Positions 23,268 through 34,772 of a stretch of DNA of 64,000 bases are shown here, piece after piece. The DNA lies in contig NC_069134.1 in assembly GCF_026914265.1 (NCBI RefSeq), positions 7,743,758 through 7,807,757 on the forward strand. The letters run 5' to 3'. The stretch is from Mya arenaria. Its lineage: Eukaryota > Mollusca > Bivalvia > Myida > Myidae. The notes below the pieces were generated by a model. That model did no database searches and had not been told where the DNA came from. It was given only the letters and a program-made list of their open reading frames with translations. Each line of letters opens with the position of its first letter. Positions within the stretch are counted from its first letter, which is position 1. The translations under genes were made by a program, and so were the position numbers.

Positions 23268-24000
23268 ATGATTGACTGTATTGTTCACTGTGAGATGACA
23301 GATGATTGTTGTTCGAATGATTATAGGCACAGGCGTATTTTATGTTGTTTAAATATCGAGAAAAATGGCGAGTGGGATAACTGTATTACCTGGACAAAGG
23401 TCCACTCAGAGCATAATGAACGGTATACGTTATCACTAGAAAGTGACTCGGTATACATGCATAATGGTAAAGTTACTAATGAAGACATTGATAGTATGTA
23501 TGATCGTTTATGTGAACATTTAATTGCATGCTCAGATAAGGCCCTTCTAAATAAGTTTAAGGCACATTTGAAACCGTACTGGTCAATTGAACTTTCTAAC
23601 ATCCATAATGCAATGTCGTGTGCACGCGATAAATGGTGTCGGGCAAGTAGGCCTCGTAATGCCAAAAGTGATGAGTACGTTCACTATAAGGCGGTCAAAG
23701 CTATATTTAGGAGGACACGTAGGTGTGTAGTCAATGAGTACATGATGATGCTTCGCGCGTAAAAACCTGTTACTTAGTGCTGAAATTGATAATGTTCGAT
23801 TTTGGAAAACAGTAAGCACAAGGAAAAAAACAGTCCCAATCTAAGATAGGATGCAGTTTGAACTTCGGAGATAGGGTATGTTTCAGCAGAGAAGAAATTG
23901 TTGAACAGTGGAGATTGTACTTCAAAGACCTTTATTTACCAACCGGACTCCACACACATTGACCAACCCAATTGCGTTCATACCCCGATAATGACATCAA
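23268..24000 (+). mobile_element. LINE ORF2 fragment (linker between endonuclease and reverse transcriptase)
   Basis: An open frame at 23,268-23,762 carries the LINE-typical pre-RT region: KPYWSIELSNIHNAMSCARD, then KWCRASRPR and YKAVKAIFRRTRR, which resembles the W-x-x-EL...K-x-x-W...Y-K-x-x-K-x-x-FR-x-x-x-R pattern of non-LTR elements; it continues out of frame as FWKTVS-like sequence to about 23,830. Neither the endonuclease catalytic core nor the YADD box is present. 5'- and 3'-truncated. Confidence 0.75.
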
Positions 24001-24455
24001 CCCCGCAATTCATTCCTTAAATGAACGTCTGTCTACTGTCACAACTCAATGCTTGAGCTTTCAATATTAGCAGTATGTCATTTCAAATCAGAAGGCACTC
24101 CATTACTTGGGATCTTTTTAGTTTCCTGAAACTCAATGTGTTCAGAAGGCAATCGTGGATTTGAGGCGAAATAAACATTGTCACTATTCAATGCATTAAA
24201 ACACCGAAATGATAAATCCATTTGCAGATAGTAGTTAAAAAGGCAAAACGCTGGTGTAAATAAAGCATTTGATTGAACATGTCCATGATTATTCCTACAA
24301 CCACTGTCACTACTTATAACCCTGAACGAATCATATATAATAAAACAATAGATGTTCGTCAAACTGAATGTCCTCTGAGTTGATAACGGTGTTTTAAGGA
24401 GAAATGCATTGATTATTTATGGTTGCAAGACCTTTTCATTAAAGTGAAGAATATA

Positions 24456-24608
24456 AGTATCTTCCATGGCCGAGAGTGTAAGATAGGTTCATTCCGACCC
24501 GAGCGTAGGGTGTTTATAGCGGAAACGAGGTTTACCGAGTTTCCGCAAAACACCCGGCGCGAGGGTCGGGATGAACCTATCTTACACGAGCGGCTATGGT
24601 AGATGCTT
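24456..24608. repeat. Nested palindrome (foldback/MITE core)
   Basis: Two arms of about 45 bp (GTGTAAGATAGGTTCAT on the left, ATGAACCTATCTTACAC on the right) surround a second, inner palindrome (GCGGAAAC ... GTTTCCGC). The whole can fold into one hairpin of about 150 nt. A further inverted pair, CTCCCACCTCAG at 24,613 and CTGAGGTGGGAG at 25,038, suggests that it is one end of a longer element reaching about 25,060. Confidence 0.85.
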
Positions 24609-25060
24609 TTTCTCCCACCTCAGTTAAACAAAATTAAGTAAAACTGTATTTTTGGGCTGGAACTCTTTTGTGCTTAGTGAAAATAATTGCGTATGGTCAT
24701 GCGATAGCACGTGGTTGTCATGGATATGCGCGCAGTGATCGATATATGTTAATAGTCAGATCGGTCTTTTGAAATAGTTCTAAGGAGAACGAAGAATTAT
24801 TTCTTGAATGGTGCGTGAAAACTGTTTTATGGTGACATTTGAAGCGAGAAATAATTAACTAGCGTTCTAAATATTACCATAAGACAAGATTTCTTTGATG
24901 CTAGAGACGACAGTCTTCAACAAGGGAGGTAATTACAATGTGTTGACCATGAAAAAAAAGTTCCATCCGGGCATTTTATCTTCGCCCGTGGGCAAGATAA
25001 GAATAACTAGCATGGTTAAATTATTGGATCTACTTATCTGAGGTGGGAGAAAACCACTTC

Positions 25061-26519
25061 CACATGTACTGCGGACAATGTTTGTCAACGAGAGTTGACC
25101 ACTGAAGTTTCATGGTCCTACAACACAATGTTTCCGAGTTATTGTGCAGAAAAATAGTTAATTAGACATGATACTGGAAGAGGGCGACCTATCGCTGATG
25201 TTTTATGGTACTAGCTCAAACCATTGTTGAGATATTCTGCCTCCATCTAGACCATCAACTACAAGAACAAGCTACCAATGGAGATTCATAGTTTTTGGAC
25301 AAACCGTTGTAGAGATTTCGTAGACAAAGTTATCGAAAAACTGTTGGTCGTGACCTTTGATTACTGGCCTCAACATCAAGAGAGAATATCTACTTGTTAA
25401 GGACAACTTCACTGAACTTTCATTGACCTTGATCGAACCGTTCTCGAGTAATTAAATACTTAATGGATATCTTATTTATCCGTAAAAAAATCAAAAGTGT
25501 TGCCCTGTCCTTTTGGGGGTTAATACGGGACCATTAAAAATCAAGTTTTAGATATAAACCCACATCAATGTCACATCCTCATCATGATTGGATATCGGAT
25601 ATACTGGAAATCAGTTTGGTCATTGTAAAATTAGTCAAATAAATTCAAGGAGTATCGAAAACGAGCTCTTCAGGTCTCGAAGCTGAGGAATGGTAACATG
25701 CATCGGCACAAACCCATTGGTTTCGGGGTTCTTTTCACTTTAAGGGATCTTGAACCGCAACATGGTATGACACCCTAATGTATTCCTTATAAAGGCTTTA
25801 AATAAAATTACCTTTCAGCGCAAACCATACTCAACAGCGCCAACACTTTTATAAATACATGCAGAATTCCTTTCTAATTAAGAGATTTAAAGGTTTGGTG
25901 TGTAATGGTGGTAGAACTCTACGCAAGTTTTATTTTTATGCGTCATAATGCGCTTAAGGCATGTCAATGCACCGAAATGTAGTTGAAATGCTAGGCACAG
26001 CTGCGCTACGACAGCTCATTTTCTTTTACCACCGATAAGTGGTGTTTACTAAACATGGTTTAGTTACTATCTTGGCAAGATTGTTATTGGTCCCCCGCTA
26101 CCTTCATGGTCGATCATTATGGTCAAAATGAATCTAATAAAACACCACATTGCGTTTTGTAAGTTACCATATTAGGGGTGAACACATTTCTGTATTCTGT
26201 AACACAACATAGCACTACTCTGTAATACTGTGCATGGTTATCATGTATTTTTCAAAAAGTGCTTTGACTCGGAAATTACCAAACAATTATTAAACCAAAA
26301 AACAATCTCTATTACAAATCAAAGATTCAAACTTTTCAGACACTAGTCATCCGCTGGTTTATTACAGCCAAGTACCTTTTTTTTTTAAAGAAACTTATTT
26401 ATTGTAATGGCAGCATAATTTTGGAGTTACTACTTTGAATCAAAATCTGTAATACATGTAAAAGCTTTTCAGTCGAATATTTGACGAACAAAATACAACA
26501 ATATCTCACTTCTCAATCT
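25061..26519. other. Intergenic; no gene seen
   Basis: Phrases such as GAGATTTCGTAGACAAAG and GAAACTTTCATTGACC-type sequence suggest an old repeat, but no family or frame can be supported. It separates the TE-rich part from the SNRPA1 gene. Confidence 0.4.
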
Positions 26520-26801
26520 TTTATTCAGACCTCATGTAGTCACAATACTTAATAATAAACATTCACAAATGTAACACATTCGTGTGCTTAAGTAGTGTCA
26601 GTAACTCTGTTCTTATCAGTCTCAATAACTGATATTCATGTTTATCAACATGTAACACAATAATACAATACAAAAATCACCCTACAAACATGTCAGGCCC
26701 CAAATGTTTTAATTCTACTAATTTAACGTCTTAATTCTACAAACTATTTTTGAAGCCATATAAACATCTGGAATTTACCACCCTTTTAGTTTTAACTTTT
26801 T

Positions 26802-26807
26802 TTTATT
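26802..26807 (-). terminator. Candidate polyadenylation signal of SNRPA1
   Basis: AATAAA on the minus strand, about 155 bp after the SNRPA1 stop. A second AATAAA lies at 26,520-26,525. Which is used cannot be told from sequence. Confidence 0.45.
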
Positions 26808-26958
26808 CAGAAAAAAAGATATTTTGATGAACTTTTCCAGCACTGTTTACTGAACGTTTAATATGAAAAATGTATGGCCCAATATTGCAGTAATAGACAT
26901 GACAGAAACTAAATAAGTGTGATAAACTGATGATAAATGATGAATTGCATCGTATAAA

Positions 26959-29900
26959 TCATGTTCCATTGGTCTCCATCTCCTCCTCACCGTGTACTGA
27001 AAATATAAAACCAGAAAATAAGGTACAAATGGCATTTTTTGTTAAAGATGTTCCCACAGACTGATGCCGGCTGCATCAAACATGGCTCACCCACTCCTGC
27101 TTTCACAGTTCACTGCAAGAGAAAATAGTCGTGTTTGAAATCCATGTTAAAATTAACACACATTTTGTACAGCCAAATATATTTTTTTCAAATAACTGAA
27201 TAGAACTTTAAATTCAGGGGTGTTTTTGTTAGCAATATTTCAAAAATGAATCAAATTGAACATTTGAATATTTTTGTAATAATGCAACAGATAAATTGTG
27301 AAATAAATTCACTGCATATAATTAATGCAAGGTTGCATCCTTTTGTCATATTTGATAATTACACTATTCCTTTCATTATGGTCACTAGGATAGCAAAAAT
27401 AAACACTTAACACCCAGCAAAATAAATGCCCCTTTCAACACGCATTATCAGACAAGTTCACTAGCAGCGTGTTTGCTTCAGTAAAAATATTCTTTGCTAA
27501 TTCGTAGTTCGACATTAAAACTTTATGCAAAAATAGACCTTACAACCAGTATCTTGATTCAAACCTCATCCTTTTGATTCACCCCCCCCAACCGCCCCCA
27601 AAAAGGAAGCCTAAATAACTGCATACATTGCTTGTGTAGTGCTGCCCGCCCGGGGATCTGACCGGTCTTCAACATATTGTTCAGCCTCTCAACCTCCTCC
27701 AGGGTCTTCGCATTGGCAATTGCAGCCTGGAAAACAAATGTAGACAGAATAGAATCAAGTGCCTCTCTTAAATGTAGTTAAAGTATTGATTTACTTCACA
27801 CAAGTTTATCAGCATTGTTAATATGTGTACCGAAATGCTGACAAAGAAATACAATAAATAATCCAAGGACTTAACATAGAAAACCAGACAAGCTACAACC
27901 AAACAATTTACATTGACATGTTATGACACTTAATCTCATAATTTAAAAAACAACATGATTTTTACACGAACCAGGCAGGTTTGAATCCTATTTATTGCAA
28001 CGTTTATCTACTGCTTGATATACCAGCAAAATATTTTTATACCTATTACCCCTTTTAGCAAACACAAGGAAACTTATAATATAATTGCTAAACAGATGCA
28101 AGACCATATCTCAAAATAATGGTTGATGTTATTTTGAATTCAGCCTTTAACACAATATCACTTTCGCCAGAAACCAACCTTAATGGCCGCCACATCCTCC
28201 CTGGATGGTCCCTCCATTCTCTTCTCTGGCAGTCCCTCGCCTGGTACGAACGTCTTACTCCGCTTGCCAATATCTGCTGCCAGCGCCTGCCCTTTCTTGC
28301 CCTTGAACATCTTGTTGCTTGCATCACGCTCCTACAATTACATTTAGTTACAATAAGCATTAAGTTCTTGATTAAGTCAATATGCATTTTAAGAAAATTT
28401 CGGCTTACTTTCAATTCAAATTCACTTACAAAATCTAAGGTTTTACTATTAAATTAACAGGTCCAATTGAATGATTTTCATAAGTCAAAGTAAATTAAAT
28501 AAAATGTTAATACACATATACAACTTACACATTAAAACCAATTTCTGGTATTACAAAACAGCTGGATAAAATGTAAAGATACAATGTTTGCATTACCTTT
28601 TTCTTTACTCTTTGAAAATCTAGCACTCTTAATGTTGGAACCTTGTTTATGACATATAATCTGAAATGTTTCTTTGTTGTGACGGGATTTCTCATCAGAC
28701 TGAAATCAGAATATCATATCTGATCATAAATACAACTTATAAAGAAGCTCATGGTTTATTCAAACTCATCTTTTCACTTTAGCATGTAATTACAACATTA
28801 TATTAATCAGTCTCGTAGGCAAGATTGGTCGAAATGGTGGTCTATTTTAATGGGGGAAACCAGAATAACCAGAGGAGAGCTTCCTGTTTGGCGTGATACC
28901 CACAAACCAAAACTTGCATGCACAAAGGTCAAGAATCGCTAACTTCTCACTTCTGTGCATTGCTAACTTCTTGTGTCCATGCTAACAGGACAATGAGAAG
29001 CAGGTGCCCTTACAGGACAAAATAAACTTTTAATAATATAATTTTTACAAAATGCTACTAAAACATTATTTTTATGTTCAAATGTACAAATAAATACACT
29101 TTGCAGATTTCACAGAAAGGCCTACATTTTAATATGGATTATTGTAGCTAGATATATAAATGTATGGTCGAAACAAGAATAATGTCCATAGGAAAAGGAT
29201 GACCCACTATTATGTAATTGTCGCATAACCCGTGTACTGGAAGGCCATGAGCATTTGACACACAAAATGTTTTCACTCTAAGCAATATCATTAATAGGGA
29301 TAAAAACCAAAAAGCTATAATTCTGGTCAAATGTTTGCAGCACAAAATCCTTTCTTAAGACCATCTTCACATAATGACGGATCATCTTTGGTCCTCCAAG
29401 GTGAGTTTTACATCATTTTCTTAGTTTACTACATATTTATCCATAAAAAAAATTCAAATAGCCATAGTTCTTAAAATGTATTTAGCAATTTCCCTTGAGA
29501 TCATCTGCACAGCATACAGTGAAATTTTCAAGAGGAAACATAGACAGACGGATAAGAGTGACTATATACATGTATGCTCCTGCAAAAATATCATGTACTG
29601 TTAGCATAAAAAAATATTTAATTGCGTGTTTACATCATATGATAACAGACAAGGCTATGACAACAGTAACTATCAGAAGCGTCATTCTAAAAGAACATGA
29701 CATTGTATATATGCAATACCTGAGATATGTTAGGTTTTTGAGAGATTCTAATGGATCAAGATCGCCCAGTTCCTGAATACCGTTGTTGGTGAGGATCAGC
29801 GATTCCAAGTTAGGGATCCCTTGTTCTAACCCCTCAGCTATTCGTCTAAAATATAGCAGCATAATTTTACCAATTTTTGTAAATGTATACTACATCATCT

Positions 29901-32900
29901 GCATTGAATCTTATATCAAAGTGTGCAAAAAGCCCTGCACTGTTTGAATAAGTGTAAACAATTAGTATATGATACATTGTGTGATTCTTAAAATATACTG
30001 GTAAAAACTTCATATATTATGACCTTCTTGTAGCATGACATCAAAGTTTTGAATAAAAGTTGTTTCATAGAAGCAAGTGGAGAAATGAGTACATGGATCA
30101 TCATGCTTTACAGGGATGTAAAAAAAGCACCAGTTTCATTTGATATTTTCACCACTTTTTATACCTTTTTCATTCCATAACCAGCACCAACTTACACAAT
30201 TCTATTGTTGTTGAACAATAAAGATTTGAGGCGTGGCAGCAGTGGAAAGCCATCAATCTTTCGGATCTCGTTGTCAGAAAAATCAATGGTGTCAAACTGG
30301 TCCTAAAATGAGTATTTTCATCATAATTATAAAAATAAAATTCAACATATACTTTAGCAATATAGATATCAAACCAAATTATTTTTAATTGACTTGATGA
30401 TTTTAGCAAAATATATACGTGAGTAAGTGACAGAATCATAATCCATTAAAAAATATTTTTTTAACAAGAGGCCCAAAAGGGCCTATGCTCTACTGGCATG
30501 GCTTTTGTGGTCATATCAATCCAGAGCATGTATGTATGGGTAAAAGGCAACAGACATATAGTTTATGTTTTGTGTTTGGGTTACCTGAAAACGTAGCACA
30601 TTCAACATCTGAGCCCAGAAAGTATTGTAAGCAGATTAGTTGCATGAACTATTTTAATACATGTGCAAAGTAAAAGTCATCCGACAAAAAAAAAAATGCT
30701 TTCAAAACTGTACTCATAGTAAAAATTTCTGTAGTTTTAAAAGTTAAAAAAAGTTGGTCAAAAGGTCAAAGTCAAGGGCATCCTAGGACAACATTGATCA
30801 ATTTGAACAAACATTCACAATCAATTGTGCCGAGATGGATGCACAAACACACAAAAAGATTTTCAAACCTTTCCAGATTTATGTTTACCAAACCTGTGAA
30901 CCCTGGTGTGGCCAGTAATGACACCAGGTGCATAACTTAAACATTCACAACCAATTTTGTTAAGATGAATGCGCAAACTACAGAACTTAAATCTAAAAAA
31001 TGGCCTTTGGGCTTTCAACAAGAACAAGGCAGAGTAATTCACAAAATCAACTGCAGAAGCAAAAAGCAAATTGTCTCTCAAAATCCTAGACTTGCAAATT
31101 GTCTCCCTTAACTCTAGACTTGAATTTACATGTACATGTAAACTTGGCTAAAAATAGAATTCGCTCATGCAGACCTGGCTAAAAATAGAAAGCATTTCTT
31201 TAAAACTTTCATGGCCCATAATCTAGGCATTCATGGGCGGATCTTGCTGGTTTTCGAAAGGAACTGAGCTCTAATGGATATCTAGATACTGTACAAGTTT
31301 CATCGAGATACAATCAAAACTGAAGACTGTATCGTGTTCTCAAGCAATTGTTTACAGACGCACGAACGCACGACCGCGCGGACGCACATACTACGTACAC
31401 ATTACCATCGCATAAGCTCTTCTGGCCTTTGGCCAGTAGAGCTAAAAAGCAGTCATAAAGAGGGTAAACTTCTATCATAATTATTTTTTTTGAAACTCAG
31501 ACTAGGAAATGTAAGCTTAAGCTATATAACCAATGTATAATAAGACAAGAGCTGTTACAGAGACAGGATGCTCGACTAATCCGCTGCTTTTGAATTCAAG
31601 GATGCCAAAGTTCTGGTGAAACATGCATAAATCACTGTAAAATTAGATTACATGCAATACCATAACCAGAATCTTTAGCTTTATAATCATCGGCCATAAT
31701 TTGCATTATATGCAAGCAAGAGTTAGTAATGGTGGAGAACGCTTGTATAAAGTTTCAACGCATTGCAATACATCAAGTATTTGCAAAGATATAAAGTTAA
31801 TTAAATGTGGTTACATGCAAAACATTAACCAGAATTTCTCAAGTAGTATAGCTTGCCCTTCTAATTCTTCGAATAGTCGAGTGAATAAGAAAATGATGTT
31901 ACCATATACACTGACAAATATTAACTGGCAATATACTTCATTTGAGAGGGTTTTAAAGAATAGAAATATTTAATGGTTGATCTCCACCACCGGATTGTGT
32001 CAAACAGTGAGTGGTGTTTTCTTTCTCACAATTTGTAATGCTTTTTTCTATTGCTTTAATAAATAAAATTAAACGATTGATCTCCAAATTTGATTTCATG
32101 TAGTGATTTCTGAAAGAAACAAATAATATCACACATCTCTATCTTTTCTTTTTCATTACTATGCAAAATTGGAATTTCCTATTTAAGTCAAAATGATATA
32201 AATGTTAGCATGTTGGAAAACATTACAATCAAGTTGTGTGACTCAACTCATACTTCTAGAGATACGCGCCACAAGAGACTGTATGCCAACTATAGTGAAA
32301 AGTTATATCCATAGATATAATAAATAACTAATCCAGGACCCATTCTCCAAAAAAAAGAGGATAAAAACACTAGTGATTATAGAACTGATCTTACCAGGGT
32401 TGCACCCATATTTTCTATAACAGGAATTTTGTAACCTGCAAAAAGCAACAATAAAAATATTATCATAACTACAACACTTAACACATATCCTTAAAACAAA
32501 CATGTTATCCACTCACAAAATATCGATGTAATATCAACATAAAATAAAAGAAAAAGTTTTTTATCTGAAGTTTATATGGCATGCATACTGACTAGTCTGA
32601 TTAAATCAACCAGGTCCTTACCTATAATATGCATGATATATTACAGTCAAACCTGTATAAATCGGCCACCTTTGGGAAAAGATCAAATTGGCTGCTTGAG
32701 GCAGGAGGCCACTTAATCCAGGTAGGAAATTGCTGCCACTTTGAGATTTGTTTAAACAGGGGTCAATTATACATTTTTTAAATGACAAATTACTGGCACC
32801 TTAATTCAAATGTTAAATCATAAACGGTTTAAGTTGTAAAACATATATTTTCGAACGGAATTATTAAAATCTGCGATCTGATATTTTGTCAGCAATATTT

Positions 32901-34344
32901 TATCATTGGTTTGCCAATATTTAAGCAAAAATTTGCTTTTTCCAAGACAAAAATAAAAAAAGTTGTAAAAACGGTATATCAGTGAGAGTGCAGCTTTAAA
33001 GCTGCATTCTAACCGATTGAACAATTAGACAACTTTTTTATTTTTTGTCTTGGAACGATCCATTTTTTTGCGAAATTCCATGGAAACCAGTGATATAAGA
33101 CTGCTGACAAAAAAATAGGTTGAAGATTTTTATGTTTAACTTCAAAAATTCATGTTTTAAGCATTTTTTTTAAACCGTTAGCACGGCCCTATAAACCATG
33201 GATTGGCAACTCTCGCCTGTGTTAATGCAATGAGCTAAAACCAACGCGTGCAGAGCGATTTCATTCCGAGATCTTATCGTGTGGTCATTTTCGAGACGTC
33301 CGACATCACCCGAATATACACATGTAGGAAAACATTAATTACAATTTACTCAAATGCGCGGTACTTTCATTTGAGTTGCTAATAGTCCAATGGAATCTGA
33401 TTAAAATCACAGTTATTAATTAAAATTAAATCTATAACGAACAAGGCATATTAAACTGTGAGGTTGATTATAGGTATCTCCGTTTGAAGATGAACTGGCT
33501 TTAAAAGGACGACTATTTGATCTCTAAATAGTGTTCGATACATCAATTATCCTAATTAAATATTAATTTAATCAGGTACATATTAGGTCCTGATTAATAC
33601 TTCGATAATTAGAGAAAATACAATAACGACAAACTACAAACATATTACATGCGACATGTCAATCGGTGTTAAAAAATAATTATCAGCAGAGCTGGCAGAA
33701 ATAAACGAGGATCGCTGTTAATCACCGATCGGAGATTTGGCAGAATTTTTCGATATTTGCCGAGCGCACGCTAAGGATTGTGGGTAAATTATTATTTTTT
33801 CAGTTGCAGTTGTCAATCCATGGTTTATAGGTCCGTGCTGTTAATAACGGTTTAAGCCAACACTAATTTTCGAACGGAAATATGCAAATCTGCGCTCTGA
33901 TTTTTTGTCAGCAATCTTTTATCATTGGTTTGCAGATATTTACGCAAATATTTGCTCTTTCCAAGACAAAAAATAAAAAAAGTTGTCAAAACGGTAAATT
34001 TGTGAGAGTGCAGCTTGAAGAAATATGCATAAAACATCAATTTTTTAACTTTAATATAAAAATCTGTGATCTATTTTTTTGTCACAAGTATTAAATAACT
34101 GGTTTCCATGGAGTTTCGCAAAAAATCGGCCTGTTCCAAGACAAAAAATAAAAAAGTTGTCCAAACGTTCAAGCTGTGAGAGTGCAGCTTTAAACAAGAT
34201 GTAGAATAAAAGATTATTCGAATGGCATTGAGTACGAATAAACTGACGCTTAAAAACGTTACCTCTAAGGTCGAGCTCCCTGTCACGTAAAGGGTTTGTA
34301 TACTGAGCCGACTGCTCGATCAGTTCTGCTGTTAACTTTACCAT
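26959..34344 (-). CDS. SNRPA1: U2 small nuclear ribonucleoprotein A' (U2A')
   Basis: Core U2 snRNP protein: from family knowledge it forms a heterodimer with U2B'' and binds stem-loop IV of U2 snRNA in the nucleus. Eight coding exons: 34263-34344, 32395-32435, 30196-30302, 29720-29845, 28597-28699, 28179-28331, 27627-27726, 26959-26996. They total 750 nt, 249 residues plus stop (human about 255), and every phase agrees. Start MVKLTAELIEQSAQYTN is the family N-terminus, with A at -3 and G at +4. Leucine-rich repeats occupy about residues 20-130 (GYKIPVIENMGATL, DFSDNEIRKIDGFPLLPRL, LILTNNGIQELGDLDPL), then the cap NPVTTKKHFRLYVINKVP and the basic KMFKGKKGQALAADIGKRSK; the tail is acidic HGEEEMETNGT, as in orthologues. 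Introns 1 and 2 carry several MITEs. Head-to-head with EIF2B3. Confidence 0.97.
30463..31447. mobile_element. Repeat element with CTCTACTGGC inverted ends, in SNRPA1 intron 2
   Basis: Left end reads AAGAGGCCCAAAAGGGCC then TGCTCTACTGGC; the right end reads GCCTTTGGCCAGTAGAGC. The inverted CTCTACTGGC / GCCAGTAGAG pair and the GC-rich right part (GACGCACGAACGCACGACC-like run near 31,358) mark a single non-coding element. I recall this as a common bivalve repeat; the superfamily is unknown to me. Confidence 0.7.
31546..31882. repeat. AAGAGCTGT(T/C)ACAGAGACAG repeat family, copy 1
   Basis: Begins CAAGAGCTGTTACAGAGACA and GCTCGACTA and ends TTCTTCGAATAGTCGAG, giving a short inverted end pair (CTCGACTA / TAGTCGAG). 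The same family occurs at 58,164-59,418, sharing GTATAAAGTTTCAACGCATT-like and TTACATGCAAAAC phrases. Non-coding. Confidence 0.7.
32644..32760. repeat. Solo end resembling a pogo/Tigger-type inverted repeat
   Basis: TA followed by CAGTCAAACCTGTATAAATC and GGCCACC resembles the ends of pogo-like elements. No matching opposite end was found close by, so this is a fragment at best. Confidence 0.35.
33001..34018. mobile_element. MITE with TGCACTCTCAC ends, interrupted by a second MITE
   Basis: Ends are GCTGCATTCTAACCG at the left and GTGAGAGTGCAGC at the right. Internal landmarks TTTTTTGTCTTGGAACGA, CATGGAAACCAGTGATA and ATTGGTTTGCAGATATTTAC recur in the related copy at 57,851-59,462 and in half copies at about 32,826-33,000 and 34,051-34,197. 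The family has a self-complementary middle. It is split by the insertion at 33,180-33,839. Confidence 0.75.
33180..33839. mobile_element. MITE inserted into the previous element, 3-bp target duplication
   Basis: Inverted ends AGCACGGCCCTATAAACCAT and, at the right, ATGGTTTATAGGTCCGTGCT, extending to ATTG. It is flanked by GTT at 33,177-33,179 and 33,840-33,842. Removing it restores a continuous host element comparable to the uninterrupted copy near 58,020. 660 bp with no coding frame. Superfamily uncertain. Confidence 0.8.
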
Positions 34345-34772
34345 TATTTACGCATTCAAATTATTTAAATGATTATTTCGAATAGTTATGTATTTTGATT
34401 TCAGTTTCCGTACACATGAGATCTTCCGCAACTGCGCATGCTTCACAAAAAGACTGTGCCGTACTGTCGTTTCGTACCGTTTCGTACACATTGCATCAGA
34501 GAAAAGCTGTTGTAATACACTTTTATCTATTCAAGGTAGAAACCAATATATTCTCTTACCACTCTATTTTCGATATAATTTATGCTTATTTCTGTTCTTG
34601 TTATGCGAATGAAGCAGCAGTAAATGTTATATGTGAAAGTATATTTACTGTACTTCGTACTCAGATCATTCGTACCATTTGAATATTGAATACATTTAGC
34701 CCAAGAACGATAGAAATATAATATTTTTATGGACGTTTACCCAACAGTTGCAGATAAATTACCATTTGTCTG
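34345..34772. promoter_or_regulatory. Bidirectional promoter region between SNRPA1 and EIF2B3
   Basis: Only 428 bp separate the two divergent start codons, so both promoters and 5' UTRs must overlap or abut here. No TATA box convincingly placed. The stretch includes GCAACTGCGCATGC (near 34,430), an NRF1-like GCGCATGC core, a type often seen in housekeeping promoters; that assignment is inference. Confidence 0.7.
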
